Assembly (NCBI GenBank): GCA_029204225.1 | Contig: CM055113.1 | Coordinates: forward strand, 17,751,746-17,815,745 | Reading direction: 5' to 3' | Length of the DNA stretch: 64,000 bases | Origin: Diphasiastrum complanatum | Lineage: Eukaryota > Streptophyta > Lycopodiopsida > Lycopodiales > Lycopodiaceae | Shown here: positions 11,572-24,100 of the stretch, in pieces | How the letters are laid out: each line of letters begins with the position of its first letter | Position numbering within the stretch: the stretch's first letter is position 1 | Program-made: the position numbers and the translations under genes | Notes under the pieces: generated by a model | Told to the model about the DNA's origin: nothing | Database searches by the model: none | The model's input: the letters and a program-made list of their open reading frames with translations, nothing else

Positions 11572-12143
11572 TTCACTTTAACTGATGCTGATTCGATTCT
11601 TGAAACATGGTCAGCAAGATAATGGTGTTTGTCTTTTCGCACAACAACTCGAAAATCAAATTCGGTCAATAATAGTAGCCATCTTGCAATACGTCTCGTG
11701 TTGCACGTCTTGTTCACCAAATAAAGTAACGGTTCGTGATCGAAATAAAATGCAAAATGTGTTGCCATTAGATAATGTTGAAATTTTTTAACAAAAAAAA
11801 CCATGGCCAACGCTTCTCGTTCTATTGTCGAATAATTCTTCTCAGGATTTGTAAGCTATCGGCTTGCAAATATGATGGGATAGCCCTTTTATTATTCACC
11901 TAGCTATGTCAAAACTGATCCAATAGCATATTTTGATGCATCAGTATGAACCTAAAATTCAATTGTCCAATTTAAATCTCGTAAAATTGGTGTAAAAGCT
12001 AAAGCTTTCTTCAATTTTCCAAATGCTTCCAACGCCTCAATTGTCCAAATAGGTACAATGGTCAACTTGTATATAGGTCATGCTAGATCCTCAAAAAATA
12101 AAATGAATATCTGATAATAGTTTGCATGACCCATAAAAATGTA
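11490..12143 (-). pseudogene. Gypsy-1 RT end and RNase H
   Basis: The minus strand from 12143 reads FMGHANYYQIF (RT connection, usual FLGHAGYYR), then DASKYAIGSVL, NYSTIEREALA, FYFDHEPLLYL and HYLADHVSRI, the gypsy RNase H series. At least five in-frame stops interrupt it. Homology stops abruptly at about 12143, where plus-strand Gypsy-2 begins, so the RT catalytic part, protease and gag of this element are gone. Confidence 0.85.
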
Positions 12144-12930
12144 TACTCCATATCCTAGCGTAAGGGAAGAGGGCAGACAATATCACAAGATACACCATTG
12201 GGCACAGAAAGCGCAAGAGGAAGAAAAAGCTCAAACAAGAGACAAACCTGCAGAACCTCTTGTTGCTGAAAAACCAATACCACAAGCGGGCTCACCATTG
12301 CGAACTGATCAGAACGATTAGTTGCATCATCGTGAACCACCATTCCATATGGGGGAGCCCAAGGATCCACACACTGAGGTACTCACAAGTTTGCTAGCAA
12401 GCCGTGTTAACTTATCCCTTGGAGAATTACTGTTGATTGTGCCACAAGCCAAGAGCATCTTGGCTAAATGGGCCAAAGCTAAAGTGGAGGCAGTAATACC
12501 AGAGCCCATATATTGTGTGGGCGACGAAGAAACAAACAAGGTCCTCTACATTGGAGTAGCATGGAAAAGCGAAGAACACAATATCACCCTGCCGATCAAG
12601 CACAAGAGATTCAAAGACGAGGTAGCAGTGGTAGATGGAGGATCATGTGTAAATTTGATCTCCACTACCTTGTACCAGAAATGGGGTTTGCAAAGATTGA
12701 AGCCAACGATATTTTCCATCAAACTAGCAGATCAAATCTTGTGTTAAACCAAAAGGTGTAGTTAATGACATCCATAAAAATAGCGAAAATGCAGGTAAAG
12801 GTCGATCCAGCTACATGGGCGGTGAAATTAATTTATACCAAAAGCTGATGACGGATCGTCCACCACTGATCATACAATTGATCGCCCAAGGCAAGCCAGA
12901 GGAGGTCATCACAATTTTGAAACAGATATC
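12144..12930 (+). pseudogene. Gypsy-2 gag tail and aspartic protease
   Basis: One frame runs from 12139 to 12747 with a single TAG at 12319-12321. It carries a charged gag-like tail, then a retropepsin-type site VAVVDGGSCVNLISTTLY with DGG in place of DSG/DTG, then the flap-side sequence GLQRLKPT. After a frameshift near 12747 the protease continues as KPKGVVNDI. This would cleave the Gag-Pol polyprotein. The family is like plant Ty3/gypsy elements whose protease reads DGGxGVN. Gag proper is missing at the left junction. Confidence 0.75.
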
Positions 12931-13484
12931 ATGAGATGGACGGACGCATTAGCAATTGTTGACTGTATGGCTGGGCATGCTTGTCAACATGATTCAGATC
13001 TAGAACCCAACACATCTTCACCCAAGTGCTATACCATGGACACACCAATCACTTTCGGGGTGAACATGATCAATGTTGCATGGCTATTAGCGGAAGCTAT
13101 TGAGAACCCTGTGGACGATGATTTAGTTCATTGGCAACATGCTTTTACCTACAACAAGGAGACTGAGCTGACAGATAAGCATGTCCTACAACATATGGAC
13201 CTAGATCATTATGGAATTGAGAAAGTACCAGCTCAGCCACCACATAAATCTACAATGGCTAAAGTTTCCAAGATAGATCCACCCAAGGCACCTGTAAATA
13301 GGAAGAACTAGTTGAGACAACGTTATAACCAGGTGATCCGATGAAGCGATCTGTCACAGCTACGATGGATGTTGATATTTGCAACCATGAAGTGAATGTC
13401 ACACTAGTTTCGAAGATGGAAAAAAAGGATGAACCCATTTACGTGAGCAGAAAGGGAAAAAAGAAAGTGTTGGACTCCTTGAAG
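12931..13484 (+). pseudogene. Gypsy-2 linker between protease and RT
   Basis: Open frame 12931-13311, then a further frame ending KKVLDSLK at 13484. No domain is recognised. Its place between a gypsy protease and the pre-RT sequence at 16779 marks it as the low-complexity linker of the polyprotein. Reading continues across the Copia-3/4 insertion: DSLK here joins KESRRTPVHEMPETF on the far side with the frame kept. Confidence 0.65.
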
Positions 13485-14288
13485 TGTCAGAAATGGTGAA
13501 CTCCTGCAACTTTGCCGCAACATGAATACGAGACAAAGGTTGAACAGAACAATTCGCGAAAGTCAACATCCCTTGACTCGAAGGACAAACAATTCGCGAA
13601 TCATTCGTGAATCGTAAACATATCTCCAAAACTGCAAACCGCAAAGGGACGCAAAACAAAAAGTTACGAAAGAAACGAAAAGAATGAAAGCAAATGAAGA
13701 AAACAAAACAAACAAAAGAGAATCTTTTTTGCTGCCAGCTGGCAGTTCAACAGGCTTGGAGTCATAGACTTCACGCCCAGGTGAAACGAGTGGCAATGAT
13801 GGAGAGTAACTGATTAGTTGATTAGCGTTAACTAGTCTTGTGATTCTTCGTTTAGCTATCTTATAAATCCACACTTTGAGATATAAACTATCCTTTCTGG
13901 ATCATAAAATAAGAAGAGAATAGACTGAATATCTGTAAGAAATAGAGAGAGACATAGTGAGTAGAGCAAAAAAGAAAAATACTAGAGTTGTCCATGAAAG
14001 TCTGCCAATGAGCAGAACACAGCAAAAGAGCAGAGTGTCATTCCGCCAACGAGCGAGACACTGACGATCTCACTCTAAAAATTAAACTGATAATACAGTT
14101 GCTCTATTTTCATGTGTCTCCCTGTCTTGTGTCGTCTGTCTGGATTGCTAGAATGAAATGTGTTCTCTGATGTGTAGTCGGTGTCTAGGTTCCTGTGAAG
14201 CTTCCACGCAAAAGAATATTCAAAAACACAAAATCGTTTGCGAATACGAAAACTAAAACCAAAAAGAAATAGTTTCGCTTTCGCGACA
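13485..14288 (+). repeat. 5' LTR of Copia-3
   Basis: About 804 bp from TGTCAG to GCGACA, ending directly at a primer-binding site. TATA-like CTTATAAATCC lies near 13857. The five bases before it, TGAAG (13480-13484), recur at 16779-16783 where the host Gypsy-2 frame resumes. The left edge is inferred from that repeat, since the 3' LTR is lost. Confidence 0.72.
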
Positions 14289-14300
14289 TGGTATGAGAGC
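14289..14300 (+). other. Primer-binding site of Copia-3
   Basis: TGGTATGAGAGC, one mismatch to the initiator-Met tRNA match TGGTATCAGAGC, abutting the LTR end. Confidence 0.8.
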
Positions 14301-14350
14301 CAGGTTGTCACTACTAATATCCTAGCAGTGATTCTTCTAGACAACACAAT

Positions 14351-15503
14351 ATGGCTACAACAATCCAGACAAGAGTAGCAATCAGTCTTGATGGTGCAAA
14401 TTACAGAATCTGGAAATTCAAAATCAAAGCACTTCTGAAGGGCAAAGGCATCTGGTCGGTGATCGAACTCTTAGAAGTGCAGCCTCTAGAGGGAGACTTG
14501 AGGAGAGCTGAATGGATAAAAAAAGATGAGCGCGCAATGGCAATCATTATTTTGTCCATAAATGAAGATCTACTCCCGCAGATTGAAGACTGCGAAAGCA
14601 GCCCTGCAGCGTGGAAAAGATTAAAATAGAAGTATGAAGTGAGGACTGTAGCTTCAGTCATGCACCTTCACAATCAACTACAATCCATACGATGGGATGG
14701 GGACTAGTTGGATCAGCACATTGAGAAGATCAAAATGATCTTCGCACAGCTCGCTACATTAGGACAGGAGAACCAGGTCCCTGCACCACAGCAGCTAATG
14801 CACTTCATGAAATCTCTACTGACGTCCTATCAGCCGCTGAGAATGCTCATACTGATTCTACCAAATATGACATTCGACAAAGCAGTCAGTCTTATTGCTG
14901 ATGAGAGACTGATGAGAGATGAAGGAGAGGGAAGCAGTGATCAAGAGAAGGCTCTCTTCATGAAAGGAAAGAACAAGAACAAGAACAAGCCAAGATTTGA
15001 GAAGACGAAGTCCTTGAATAGCAATCTTCTTCCTGCAATCACTGCCACAAACCAGGCCATACGACCAACAAATGCTGGTTCAATCCAGCAATACCTTGCA
15101 TGCACTGCAAGAAGAAAGGGCATTCTGCATACGATTACAGATTCAACCCAAAAAGAAAGAACAAAGCCAAAAAAGTTAATGTTTGTAGAGTCATCAAAGG
15201 ATGCAGATAGAGGTGATGAAGCTTTCATGATACTCGATGAAGCTTCAACTAGCTACACTGAACACGACTATGATGTAGTCATTGATTCAGGAGCAACATC
15301 ACACATCACCTGCAACAAGAAGATCTTGATCGACTACAGAGAGCTCAAAAACAATAGAGTAGTAATTCTAGGTGATGGGAGCAGACACGATGTCAAAGGC
15401 ATCGGCACTCTACAGCTATGAACATTGTCAGGCCAAGTAGAGTTGCCAGGAGCACTCTATGTGCACTCACTCAGAAAAGATCTGCTATCTGTCTCCAAGA
15501 TGG
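14351..15503 (+). pseudogene. Copia-3 gag and protease
   Basis: ATG at 14351, 50 bases after the primer site. The frame runs to 15421 with stops at about 14627 and 14705. Features are DGANYRIWKFKIKALL (copia gag N-terminus), then gag to FDKAVSLIADERL. The CCHC knuckle (CMHCKKKGHSAYDY, last Cys replaced by Tyr) is readable only in another frame around 15097-15140, so two compensating shifts flank it. The protease site is VVIDSGATSHITC. The GAG-pre-integrase start LRKDLLSVSKM runs to about 15500, where the element is cut by Copia-4a. The gag belongs to the same broad group as Copia-1a gag. Confidence 0.87.
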
Positions 15504-16083
15504 TGATTGCACAAGATTGATCAAAAAATCGTATGCTTGAAAATCTGAGGCAAGAGCACAATGGCATACATCTGATGAAAAAATCTAACTCTTCACTATG
15601 AGAAATGAATGTCAGAAATAATTCTAAGTATTCAGTATGGGAAAAAGAGGCTACTCTCAAGTAAAGAGAGAGAAAATCAAGCATGAATAACTAGGGTAGA
15701 CAGAGAATGAGTTCAAAACACCAAAATCTCAATATTCACAATATGGCAAAACATGCCCAGCTTTCCCTACATGAGAGAGACTCAAATTCCTATAGTGGAG
15801 TCAACTCATAAAACTGCCTAGACATGTGTAGATCATTGAAACTATTTTGCATGTTGCATGCACTGATTGCATGTGGCTTGCATACATACAATATGACTTT
15901 GCATGTTATCTAAACTACTGCATGTCATCAAAATAGAACCTATCTAGCTCAAATCCGAGCTACACTAGAAGGATATGTGCTCAATTCACACTCCTTTTAT
16001 GTACAACATGAAATTTAGTGGAAATCACCATGGACATGGCCCCAAACTCGAGATAGGAAGATAATATTTTAATAATCTTCACA
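15504..16083 (-). repeat. 3' LTR of Copia-4a (truncated)
   Basis: Reverse complement of the Copia-4b LTR (50376-50892 plus 54854-55039). It begins on the minus strand as TGTGAAGATTA, next to a purine tract (TAAGGAGGAG). It lacks only about the last 55 bases of the LTR at its left edge, where Copia-3 sequence takes over. Confidence 0.85.
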
Positions 16084-16778
16084 CTCCTCCTTAGAATTTA
16101 TGTTCCTATTGACATAGATTTCAAAATTAGGCCAAGGTTTGATCTCATCTTCATAAAGACATTCTTGAGTAGAGGTTTGGTGAGAAGATCTGCAACACAA
16201 TCTGAAGATGAAACATGTTCCAATGAGATCTCTCTCCCAAAGACTTTTTCTCTTACAAAATGATGAGCCATTCCAATTGCTTGCTCCTTGCATGAAAGAC
16301 TAGATTATTCGCAAGAGCCTAAGCAGAAATGTTATCATTCTTGATAATTGGAAGATCTTCATCTGCATAACACTTTAGCTCCAAAAGTAGCCTTTTGGTC
16401 CATAAAACCTCCTTAGTTGTGGTTGTAAGAGATTTGTATTCAGCTTCACAGAATGATAAGGAAATAGTTGTCTATTTCGTTGAAAGCCAAGAAACCAAGT
16501 TTCCTCCAAGAAATATAGTGTAAGCACTTGTGGATTTTCTATTTAACCTGTCTCCTACAAAATTTGAATCTGAAAAAGCAATTAAAGTCATATCTTCTCT
16601 TTCATAGAATAATCCATAATCCAGGTAGAAGATAGATACCTCAAGACTCTTTTAGCCAACTTCCAATGATATAACTTTGGATCCTGCATGTGTTGACTTA
16701 GCTTATGAACACAAAAGCTTAGATCAAGCCTAGTCACTGTTAACCAAGTAAGTGAGCCAATAAGACTCTTCAATATGC
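16084..16778 (-). pseudogene. Copia-4a RT end and RNase H
   Basis: Minus strand: SLIGSLTWLTVTR, then LSQHMQDPKLYHWKLAKRVL (RT end), then RNase H in several frames (ENPQVLTLYFLEE, RQLFPYHSVK) down to NSKEECED just before the polypurine tract. It corresponds to 49700-50386 of Copia-4b on the plus strand. Everything upstream in pol is missing. The cut is at 16778, flush with the repeat TGAAG where Gypsy-2 resumes. Confidence 0.83.
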
Positions 16779-17111
16779 TGAAGAAGGAGTCTCGCCGAAC
16801 GCCAGTTCATGAGATGCCAGAAACCTTCAAGAACTATACCTTAGACAACGTAGTAATTATGATGTCTCAAGCTCAACGAGAACCTGATCAAAATCAAGAA
16901 CCAGTGAAACAAGTCTTCGAAGGACCCGTGCTAACGCAACCTATGAATCTAGTTGAGACAAGAGAAGAAGAAAAGATCGTGCATGTGGGAGAACAGTTAA
17001 TGCCCACTCAATTCAAAAGACTACGTTCATTATTGGTGGAATACAAGAATTGTTTCGCTTGGAATTATAGTGATCTGAAGGATATCCCACCAACCATAGT
17101 ATTGTATCTGC
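16779..17111 (+). pseudogene. Gypsy-2 pre-RT segment
   Basis: Open frame with KESRRTPVHEMPETF and, at the end, NCFAWNYSDLKDIPP, the block that in gypsy polyproteins stands just before RT (usual form FAW-x-x-x-D-M/L-x-x-I/L-x-P). RT itself does not follow. From about 17112 the same frame passes into S/T/P-rich sequence. The 5-base start TGAAG duplicates 13480-13484. Confidence 0.8.
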
Positions 17112-19427
17112 AATCTGATGCTTCCACCTCCCATCAACCCACAGTTACTAACACAACGGCCAGCAAATGCATGCATGGCATCACCCCCTCCTCATCTAGT
17201 CCTACCACCAGATGATGCACTGCATCTCCACAGCCCACCACCACCACTTCCACAGCCACAGTTTCTTCTTCTGCTCAACCCACCACCTCCACTACCACAA
17301 CCCCTCTTCATCCTTTTCTGATGTCCTCTACCTCCGCTCCGGCCTCTTTCACTACTTCCATCATTATTGCTTCATCCATACCCCCTGCTTCTGCCTCTAC
17401 CCCCCTTCTCTAGGTCAACTCCCTTGATTCACAGCTCTCTCTTGACACCCTGTCATGGATGCAACTCATCAATCTCTTGCCACCTTGCCAAGTCTCTTCA
17501 CCTCCCTTGTCTCCATCCATCTTCCGAACCACCCTCCAGTTTTCCTCTGTTTTTACCATTCCTTCTTTCGAATAGTATGCTCTTACGTCTATTTCCACCA
17601 TCGCCAATCCTCTCACACCTCCCATATCTCCAGTGAAGGCTGCCAAGGACGACAAAAACCGTCGTCCGATGATGCATTTGTATAGACAAAAATTTGTATC
17701 ATTACCCCTTTGTGCTGATCTCACCGCACCAGAGGGTATGGCACCACCAGAGAACATGATTGAAGATGATGACACTAGTGTGCAAACCATTCGAACGACA
17801 ACAAAAGTAGCCCCATCAAGTGCCACGATACCGGTTGCTCCACAAATCTCACGACGGCCTATCAGACTTTGAAAACCCTCATCCAAGATGCGGTAGTGTC
17901 CAAGACCTCACTGGACAGCCGAGTACTGCAATAGGCCACCAGCAACACCTAGTTGCAAGTGGACCTTACAAAGGTCCAACAAGAATTGATGATCGCTCAA
18001 CAACATGAGCTGGATGGATGGAAGGAGATTTTGAAGTTGTAGCAGAAAGAAGATGGCCAAAATCAGTATATCCAAAGCCTCTTCAAAACAGTCACGGATG
18101 CTTCTACAAAGGTCCAAGAGCTTCAGACCAAAGCCACACAACATCTCGCACCCCTCCAAGCACAACTTTAAATGTATGAGACGGAAAACACTCGTCTGTG
18201 AGCGAAGGTGCAAGCGTTGCAGAATGAAAAGGCTGCATGGTTAGCTCAATTGGCACTTGATAATAGGCCACTGACTCAGGCAAAAATGAACTTTTCCAAC
18301 ATCAGGTGCAGGTTTACAGCCAAACCTTGAACAACTACCAGACGAAGTTTGACAAATACTAAACAAGTGCCAATCAAGAATTCGCCCATGCCAAACAAGC
18401 CTCAAGGCTGTCAGAGGTTCATGGAGCAGAAATCCCAACCAGCCCCCAGTGGTAATTCTAGTGCCACCTATCTTTTATGTTGCACAGGCCGACTCCAGCC
18501 AAGACAAGAGTAAACAAGTAGTAGGGGCAATCAGTCTAGATCATGGCTCGGGATCCCAAGACACCAAAGGAGCCGACACCAAGGGGCAAGATACAGGGCT
18601 AGATATGAGCCAGGCACAAGCCTCATCCTCACAGGGCTCAAGATCAACCTCCGCTAGTTGTGCGTTCAGAAAGCCAACCTCAACAGAGGACAAAATCAAC
18701 TCTTATCTGGCGTAGTTCCCACATGAAAGCTCTCGCAACGGTTGGCAACTTTCAGTAACAATCAAGGAGATCAAGGGAAATGAATTGGCCTATATTCCAA
18801 CCTTAGACGCTCAGCCAGAATGGCACAAAAGATTGTTTGACTGGGACCTGCAGCCAACAGGGCATACATTACCAGTCCTAGGTAGTTACAAGTCAATGCC
18901 CACTACCTCATGTACCCTCGAAGATCTAAATGGGTGGAGTGTGGCACACCCTAGACAAAATCACTATCAACACAAGGAATTGGTCGACGATAGAATCACA
19001 GTATGGGTGGCAAACGGCCGTAGATGTCATGAGGGCTCTCACTCAGTTTTCACAACAATTTCTCACCTGCCCAGATCCAATAGTCTGCGCGACCGCAACA
19101 TACGTCCGGGAGAAAGAATTTTAGATGGGAGTCATGACCAAATGGGACAACTTTTTGCCAGCTGTTTGTTTTGATCCCAATACCGCCTTGGTCTCGAAAA
19201 AAGTTGAAGACCAACCACCAGTGGTGCGAGTATACTATAGAGCGAGCTTACTCGGTGATCCTTGGGCAAGCAAATTCCAACAGTGGATCAACCAAGCATG
19301 GCTAACTGGTGTACATAAGTCATTCCTTACTCAGAAAAACAAGAAAAATCTAGCACAATTGGAATTCATCGAAGACGTCACCGAACATCTCATCCATCAG
19401 AGACGAACCAAGAGAACTTTGTACTGA
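17112..19427 (+). pseudogene. Unrecognised protein of about 740 codons: S/T/P-rich, coiled coil, novel C-terminal domain
   Basis: I do not recognise this protein. One reading can be followed on the plus strand through about ten stops and a few shifts. 17112-17630 is rich in Ser, Thr and Pro (PTTTTSTATVSSS). 17640-17870 is mixed charged. 17870-18440 is strongly coiled-coil-like, with Gln/Lys/Leu heptads such as TKVQELQTKATQHLAPLQAQL. 18449-18714 is Gln/Ser/Asp-rich and low in complexity. 18717-19427 reads as a folded domain (EWHKRLFDWDLQPTGHTLP, ITINTRNWSTIESQYGW, VVRVYYRASLLGDPW), with one shift near 18930 and one stop at 19122-19124. The first part is in frame with the Gypsy-2 pre-RT segment. 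It may be an accessory ORF of a retroelement or a captured host gene. Confidence 0.6.
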
Positions 19428-19864
19428 ATCGGCAGAGTGTCGAAGGACTACAGCACTACTTCAGGTCGTGGGTCTTGTGGGGGTATGCCCATCATATTGT
19501 AAATAAATAAAATCAAAAAGTAGAAATAGTTGCTCGGGTCGTGGCATCCTACGTGTATAAGCCCATGGCCCAATGAGCACGCAAGTCAAGTTGTAGATAG
19601 AATAAAAAGACTTGGGCCTTATTGTTAATAAAATAAAACTTGAGGCCACAATGTCAAGTTAATAAACTTAGTCTAAAACTTTCAAAGTTGGGTCCATCTC
19701 TCCCTCTTTTTTTCACTACAAATCATGATGTATGTTGGGTTAGTGTAGGGGAGTGTAGTGTTAAAGGTAGTAGTGTTAGTGTAAAGGGTAGAAAGCAACT
19801 AAAGTAGCATCTTAGCATAGTTAGGCTCTATCCAAGTGTTCTAACCCTCTTTGACAGGCGGAAG
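19428..19864. other. Non-coding tail after the unrecognised protein
   Basis: No gene seen. It holds a purine-rich GTGGGGGTA near 19475 and AATAAATAAAATC near 19500, which could be a polypurine tract or a polyadenylation region. No LTR partner exists in the window. Confidence 0.35.
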
Positions 19865-20356
19865 GGCTGCTCATTGACAAAATCTACACCCTACAAAGCC
19901 TCAATGAGTTCAAGATTGCTATTGACTACAAGATTAGAACTATTTTGCAAAATGTTCTTAGTTTGTCAACTAGTCAAGCTAGTATGCAAAATCTTGACTT
20001 GTGCCTACTTTGTGATCTTGATCTCCATGATCATTATGAGGCATTGATGCCTCAGGTTTCCTCGACTATGGTGTAGTTTTTCTCAAGGAAGAGGAGCTTT
20101 CAATTCAAAGGTCTTTTTCAAACATGAAAGAAATCAAAAGAAAAGGTGCCAAGATGGTGGAATGTTCATCAAGGAAGGTGGCAATGGATCTTCATCAAAG
20201 AAATCCTCTCATGGCTAGGGTGAATTTCCTACTACCACAAGTCCATTGGCTGGTTTTCACAACATATCCATGCTAAATAGTCCATTTAAGAAGCTAGGAT
20301 TGGTATCTTAAGTTTTTTGTTTGATCTAGTATCTCATGAAGCTAATCTTTGAGGAG
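19865..20356 (+). pseudogene. Internal 3' region of Copia-5
   Basis: Weak gag-like frame (DKIYTLQSLNEFKIAIDYKI ... DLHDHYEALMPQ) to about 20075, then decayed sequence with SSSKKSSHG-like text. It ends in GAGGAG directly before an LTR. No pol domain was found, so the element is either heavily deleted or of a short non-autonomous kind. It is assigned by position only. Confidence 0.4.
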
Positions 20357-21153
20357 TGTGAAAAATAGGCAAAATTTAGCTTGATTTTTTGTCATTTTCA
20401 TGTACAAAATGTTCATTAGTACCTTGTACATATTTTGCTAATGTCATTTAAAAATTCAAGAGGCCCCCAACTCTTGTTCTAGTGAGATGCTGACATGTGT
20501 CACAAAATGTAAGGATTGGTATTTTTCTAGTATGCAACCAGATCCACATCTCAATGTCAAATATTGCCCAATCAATTTAAGAGGTGTATATCCTAAAACC
20601 AATCACATTAAGAGGTGCAAAATATTTGGCCCAATCATGGTTAGAGGTGCAAATCACTTGGCCAATCATATTGTCCAATTCAAGCTATTTGGTCCAATCA
20701 TGGAGAGAGGTGGGAATCTAGAGGTCCAATCATAATGAGATGTGGAATCCATGAGGTCCAATCAATTTCAAGCATTCCTCATGCTAGATCTTGAGGTAGT
20801 ACTATATGGAAGAGCTCTATCATTGTACATATGATTTTTTTGAATGATAATAATTGAGTTTTCCATCCATTCTCTCTACCCGAGAGCAACCTTTTTCTTT
20901 TTTTTTGTACCTGAGAGCAAGGGCTCTATCTCACTCTTTGAAAGGTTTTCGGTACTTAGGTTTTTATTGTAAGTGTTTGGTTTGAGTGACAAAGTGTGAG
21001 TGATCATTGATGAATGCTTGTCTGCTCTTGCCTTGAAGATTGTCTAGGAAGATTGCTTGCTACAATCAACTGATAGTTTCATGTGGAATCACACCCACCT
21101 TAGAAGATCCTTCACATTGATTTCTGAGTCTTCACACGTGTGAAAATTTCACA
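20357..21153 (+). repeat. 3' LTR of Copia-5
   Basis: 797 bp from TGTGAAAAAT to AAATTTCACA, following a GAGGAG tract. It contains the palindrome TTCACACGTGTGAA at 21131-21144 beside its 3' end. The second half resembles the LTR at 24675-25302 (shared CTTAGAAGATC, GAGAGCAA and CTTGCCTT blocks). Confidence 0.75.
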
Positions 21154-24100
21154 ATCATTGGATGAAAGAACATGTAAACATAAACATAAATAAACTTTCT
21201 CAAGAAGTAGACAAAGAAATAAAGTTTTCTAGAATAGAAGGCCAACAAAAATAGATAGACAACGATGTCATCTATGAGACTAACAAAAAAATAGAAACAT
21301 ATACAATGAAGACATTTGACAGATCAACGATTTATATAATTATGATTAAACTTTTGAATTTGACAATAAAAGGTCATTACAAATGGTGAATTTACCTTAA
21401 TATCTAACTAATTCACGCCCAATTTATTATGAAGATCTAACAAAAGTCTACCCACAACAATAAAAGACTAAATTTGCTTATCTACAAGCCGATTCTCCTT
21501 TCTCATACTTTCTCTCACATTCATTCCAACAGAATTCTTTTAATTTGTGTAACTTGTGTCTCTTTTTTCACCTTTTCCAAATAACTAGATTAAAGCCCTT
21601 TCGTTACCTTCATCTTTTTGGAGGGGTGATCCTCCATAATTTTGGCCATTATTACTTTTCTTTGCACATTAATAAGCCTTAATAATTTGGCTAGCTACTT
21701 GAATCCACTTCACTTTCTGAATTCATTTGGATATTTTGCATGCAATATTTAAATGCGAGCATTAGGTTGAACACCAATAGCTTATACCACATTGTAAGTG
21801 AAATGTGCAAGATATTGTACAATGTATTGTAATGGAGAATATTTTAAACTATTTTCCTAACTTTATTAATAGAACTTTATATGCAAATATGTTGCCAAAA
21901 GCATTGATATTTAATTATGACTCATCCTAAATTTGAAATAGTACATAATTTATATGCTATGTGATGCTTCTCTTTAAATATCATGCCTTGAGGGGTTGTT
22001 CATCCTTAAATGCATTTCTTAAGCTATTAGAAATAAATTTGCATAAAGAATTTCATAGACATGTACAATAGAGGTGATATTTTCAAGACAAATTGATTCC
22101 AAGATGCTTTCTTTAGTCTTTTCTTAAATAGATTACTACATACTTGCAATTTCACATCCAAAAATGTTGTATAGAGTCTTAATATTTACTTATGACTCAT
22201 TCTAAATTTGAAATAATATTTAATTTTATCAAAAGTTATGTGTATTCAACACTTACATGCGATGCTTCTCTTGGAATATTAAGCTATGTCTTGAGAGGAT
22301 GTTCATCTTTAAACTCATTAACTAAGAATTTAGAAATAATTTTCAATGAGAATTTAATAGACTCATACAATAGAGGTGTCATTTTAAAATGAAAATGAAT
22401 CCAAGATGCTTCCTTTAGCTTATTTCTTTTTCACAAGCATTTAGAAACCACATATTCAATTTCAATAGAAATGTCTATTATTCACTATAGTGGTATGAAA
22501 AGATTCTCCTATTTTTGCCACATATATTACTAAAAGATTTACGTATGAAGGAAGTAGAGGGCAACTTCTGGTGTTAAACCCAACATAGGACAAAAAAAAA
22601 AGACCATAAAAAATTACTCAATCATTAGGAGTTATCCAGCATAAGAAAACAACATCCATAAAATGATTGACAAATAAGTTTGTGGGTCGGTGACTTTTAT
22701 GCCCCCAAACCTAATATATATGGAGAATGTGTTTTTGACGGGAAAAGGAAACAAGAAGATGTTCATTTAGTGGAAGCTTTCTTGTCAATAAGATCAATTA
22801 AAACCCTTTTTTTTTTCTCTTATCAAGTTCTGACCACTCATTGAGGCCTTTCCAATCATATTGGGGATAATTAATTCGTGGTGGTTTAGTTGATTTAAAA
22901 TAAGATTTTTGATTGGTCAACATTCATATGCATTATGTTTTTCAATTATAAAACGTCAAGCATGGGTCAAATGATCCATGAATAGAAAAAACTTACTTTT
23001 GACATTTTAGTCATTGGAACCTATACTATTCAGATTTTTTCTTTTACATCAAGCTTTTGATGAGTTATGGATTTTCTATGAAAGTGCATGATAGGTAGAA
23101 AGTGAATTATGGGAGAAATATCTTCCATAAGATACTCGTCCATATGATTACACTCAAAAGCACTCTTAATATACTAGTGTCATGTAATGCCAAGAAATCA
23201 TTACTAGTCTTATCCTTGGGAAACACAAAAAATGGTTAAGTCACATCTCTTATACAGTAGCATCTTCCAAAAGACAATTGATTCCAAGCCATCATGTAAC
23301 TAATAAAAGATTCAATGACATGCATATTTGAAGTCAACGAGATGCAATTGACTTCCATGCAAACACATACTTTTTTGACTCTTTTCATCTTTATATTTAT
23401 GAATTTTTTTACCTTATTAGTTATGATTGATAGAAGCATCTATGTATAGGGCATAGAACATCCAAACATGGAAGCATTAGTCTATTCATTGATATAAATT
23501 TATTGTATATAATCAATAGTACTTAAACACAATAGAGACACAACTAGTTGATGAAGACAACACTTGCGTTGAAGTTCAAACATGATTAGTTTCTTAGTGA
23601 AAAAAAATAAGTAGACACTTTTTTTTTTCTTGAATCAATACTAAGAAAACGCATACCCAATTTTTAGTTTTATCACAGTCCAAAGTAATCATGTCCAAAA
23701 ACAAAGCTATTACTAACATAAATCTTTAGCTCATAAAGTGGCACACATGCATTTACAACTTAGACTACTACATTCATAGTATTTATCATAGGCCTCTATC
23801 TTGAAAACTATTCAAGAAACAAGACCTTTATCGTTTAAGGCTATGTGAATCAACTTTTTGACTCCACCAAGTCGCAAACCAAAACCGACAACATGCCTAC
23901 TGTACTTGTTTGACAACACTAACATAAACACTCTACATTGCTATGACAAGCTAATTGGCAACAACAAGGTTGTCCCACCTTCAAACAAAATGTTCTTTTT
24001 TTATCTTTCATATTTTCCATAAGACAAACATCCTTATTGTGGGTTACATGTCCAAATCTACCCTAAACTTGCTAAATCTACCATATCAATACCACCCTAT

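Noticed and set aside
17410..17886. 158-codon minus-strand frame
   Set aside because: Lies opposite the S/T/P-rich frame of the unrecognised plus-strand protein; its openness follows from the pyrimidine-rich plus strand.
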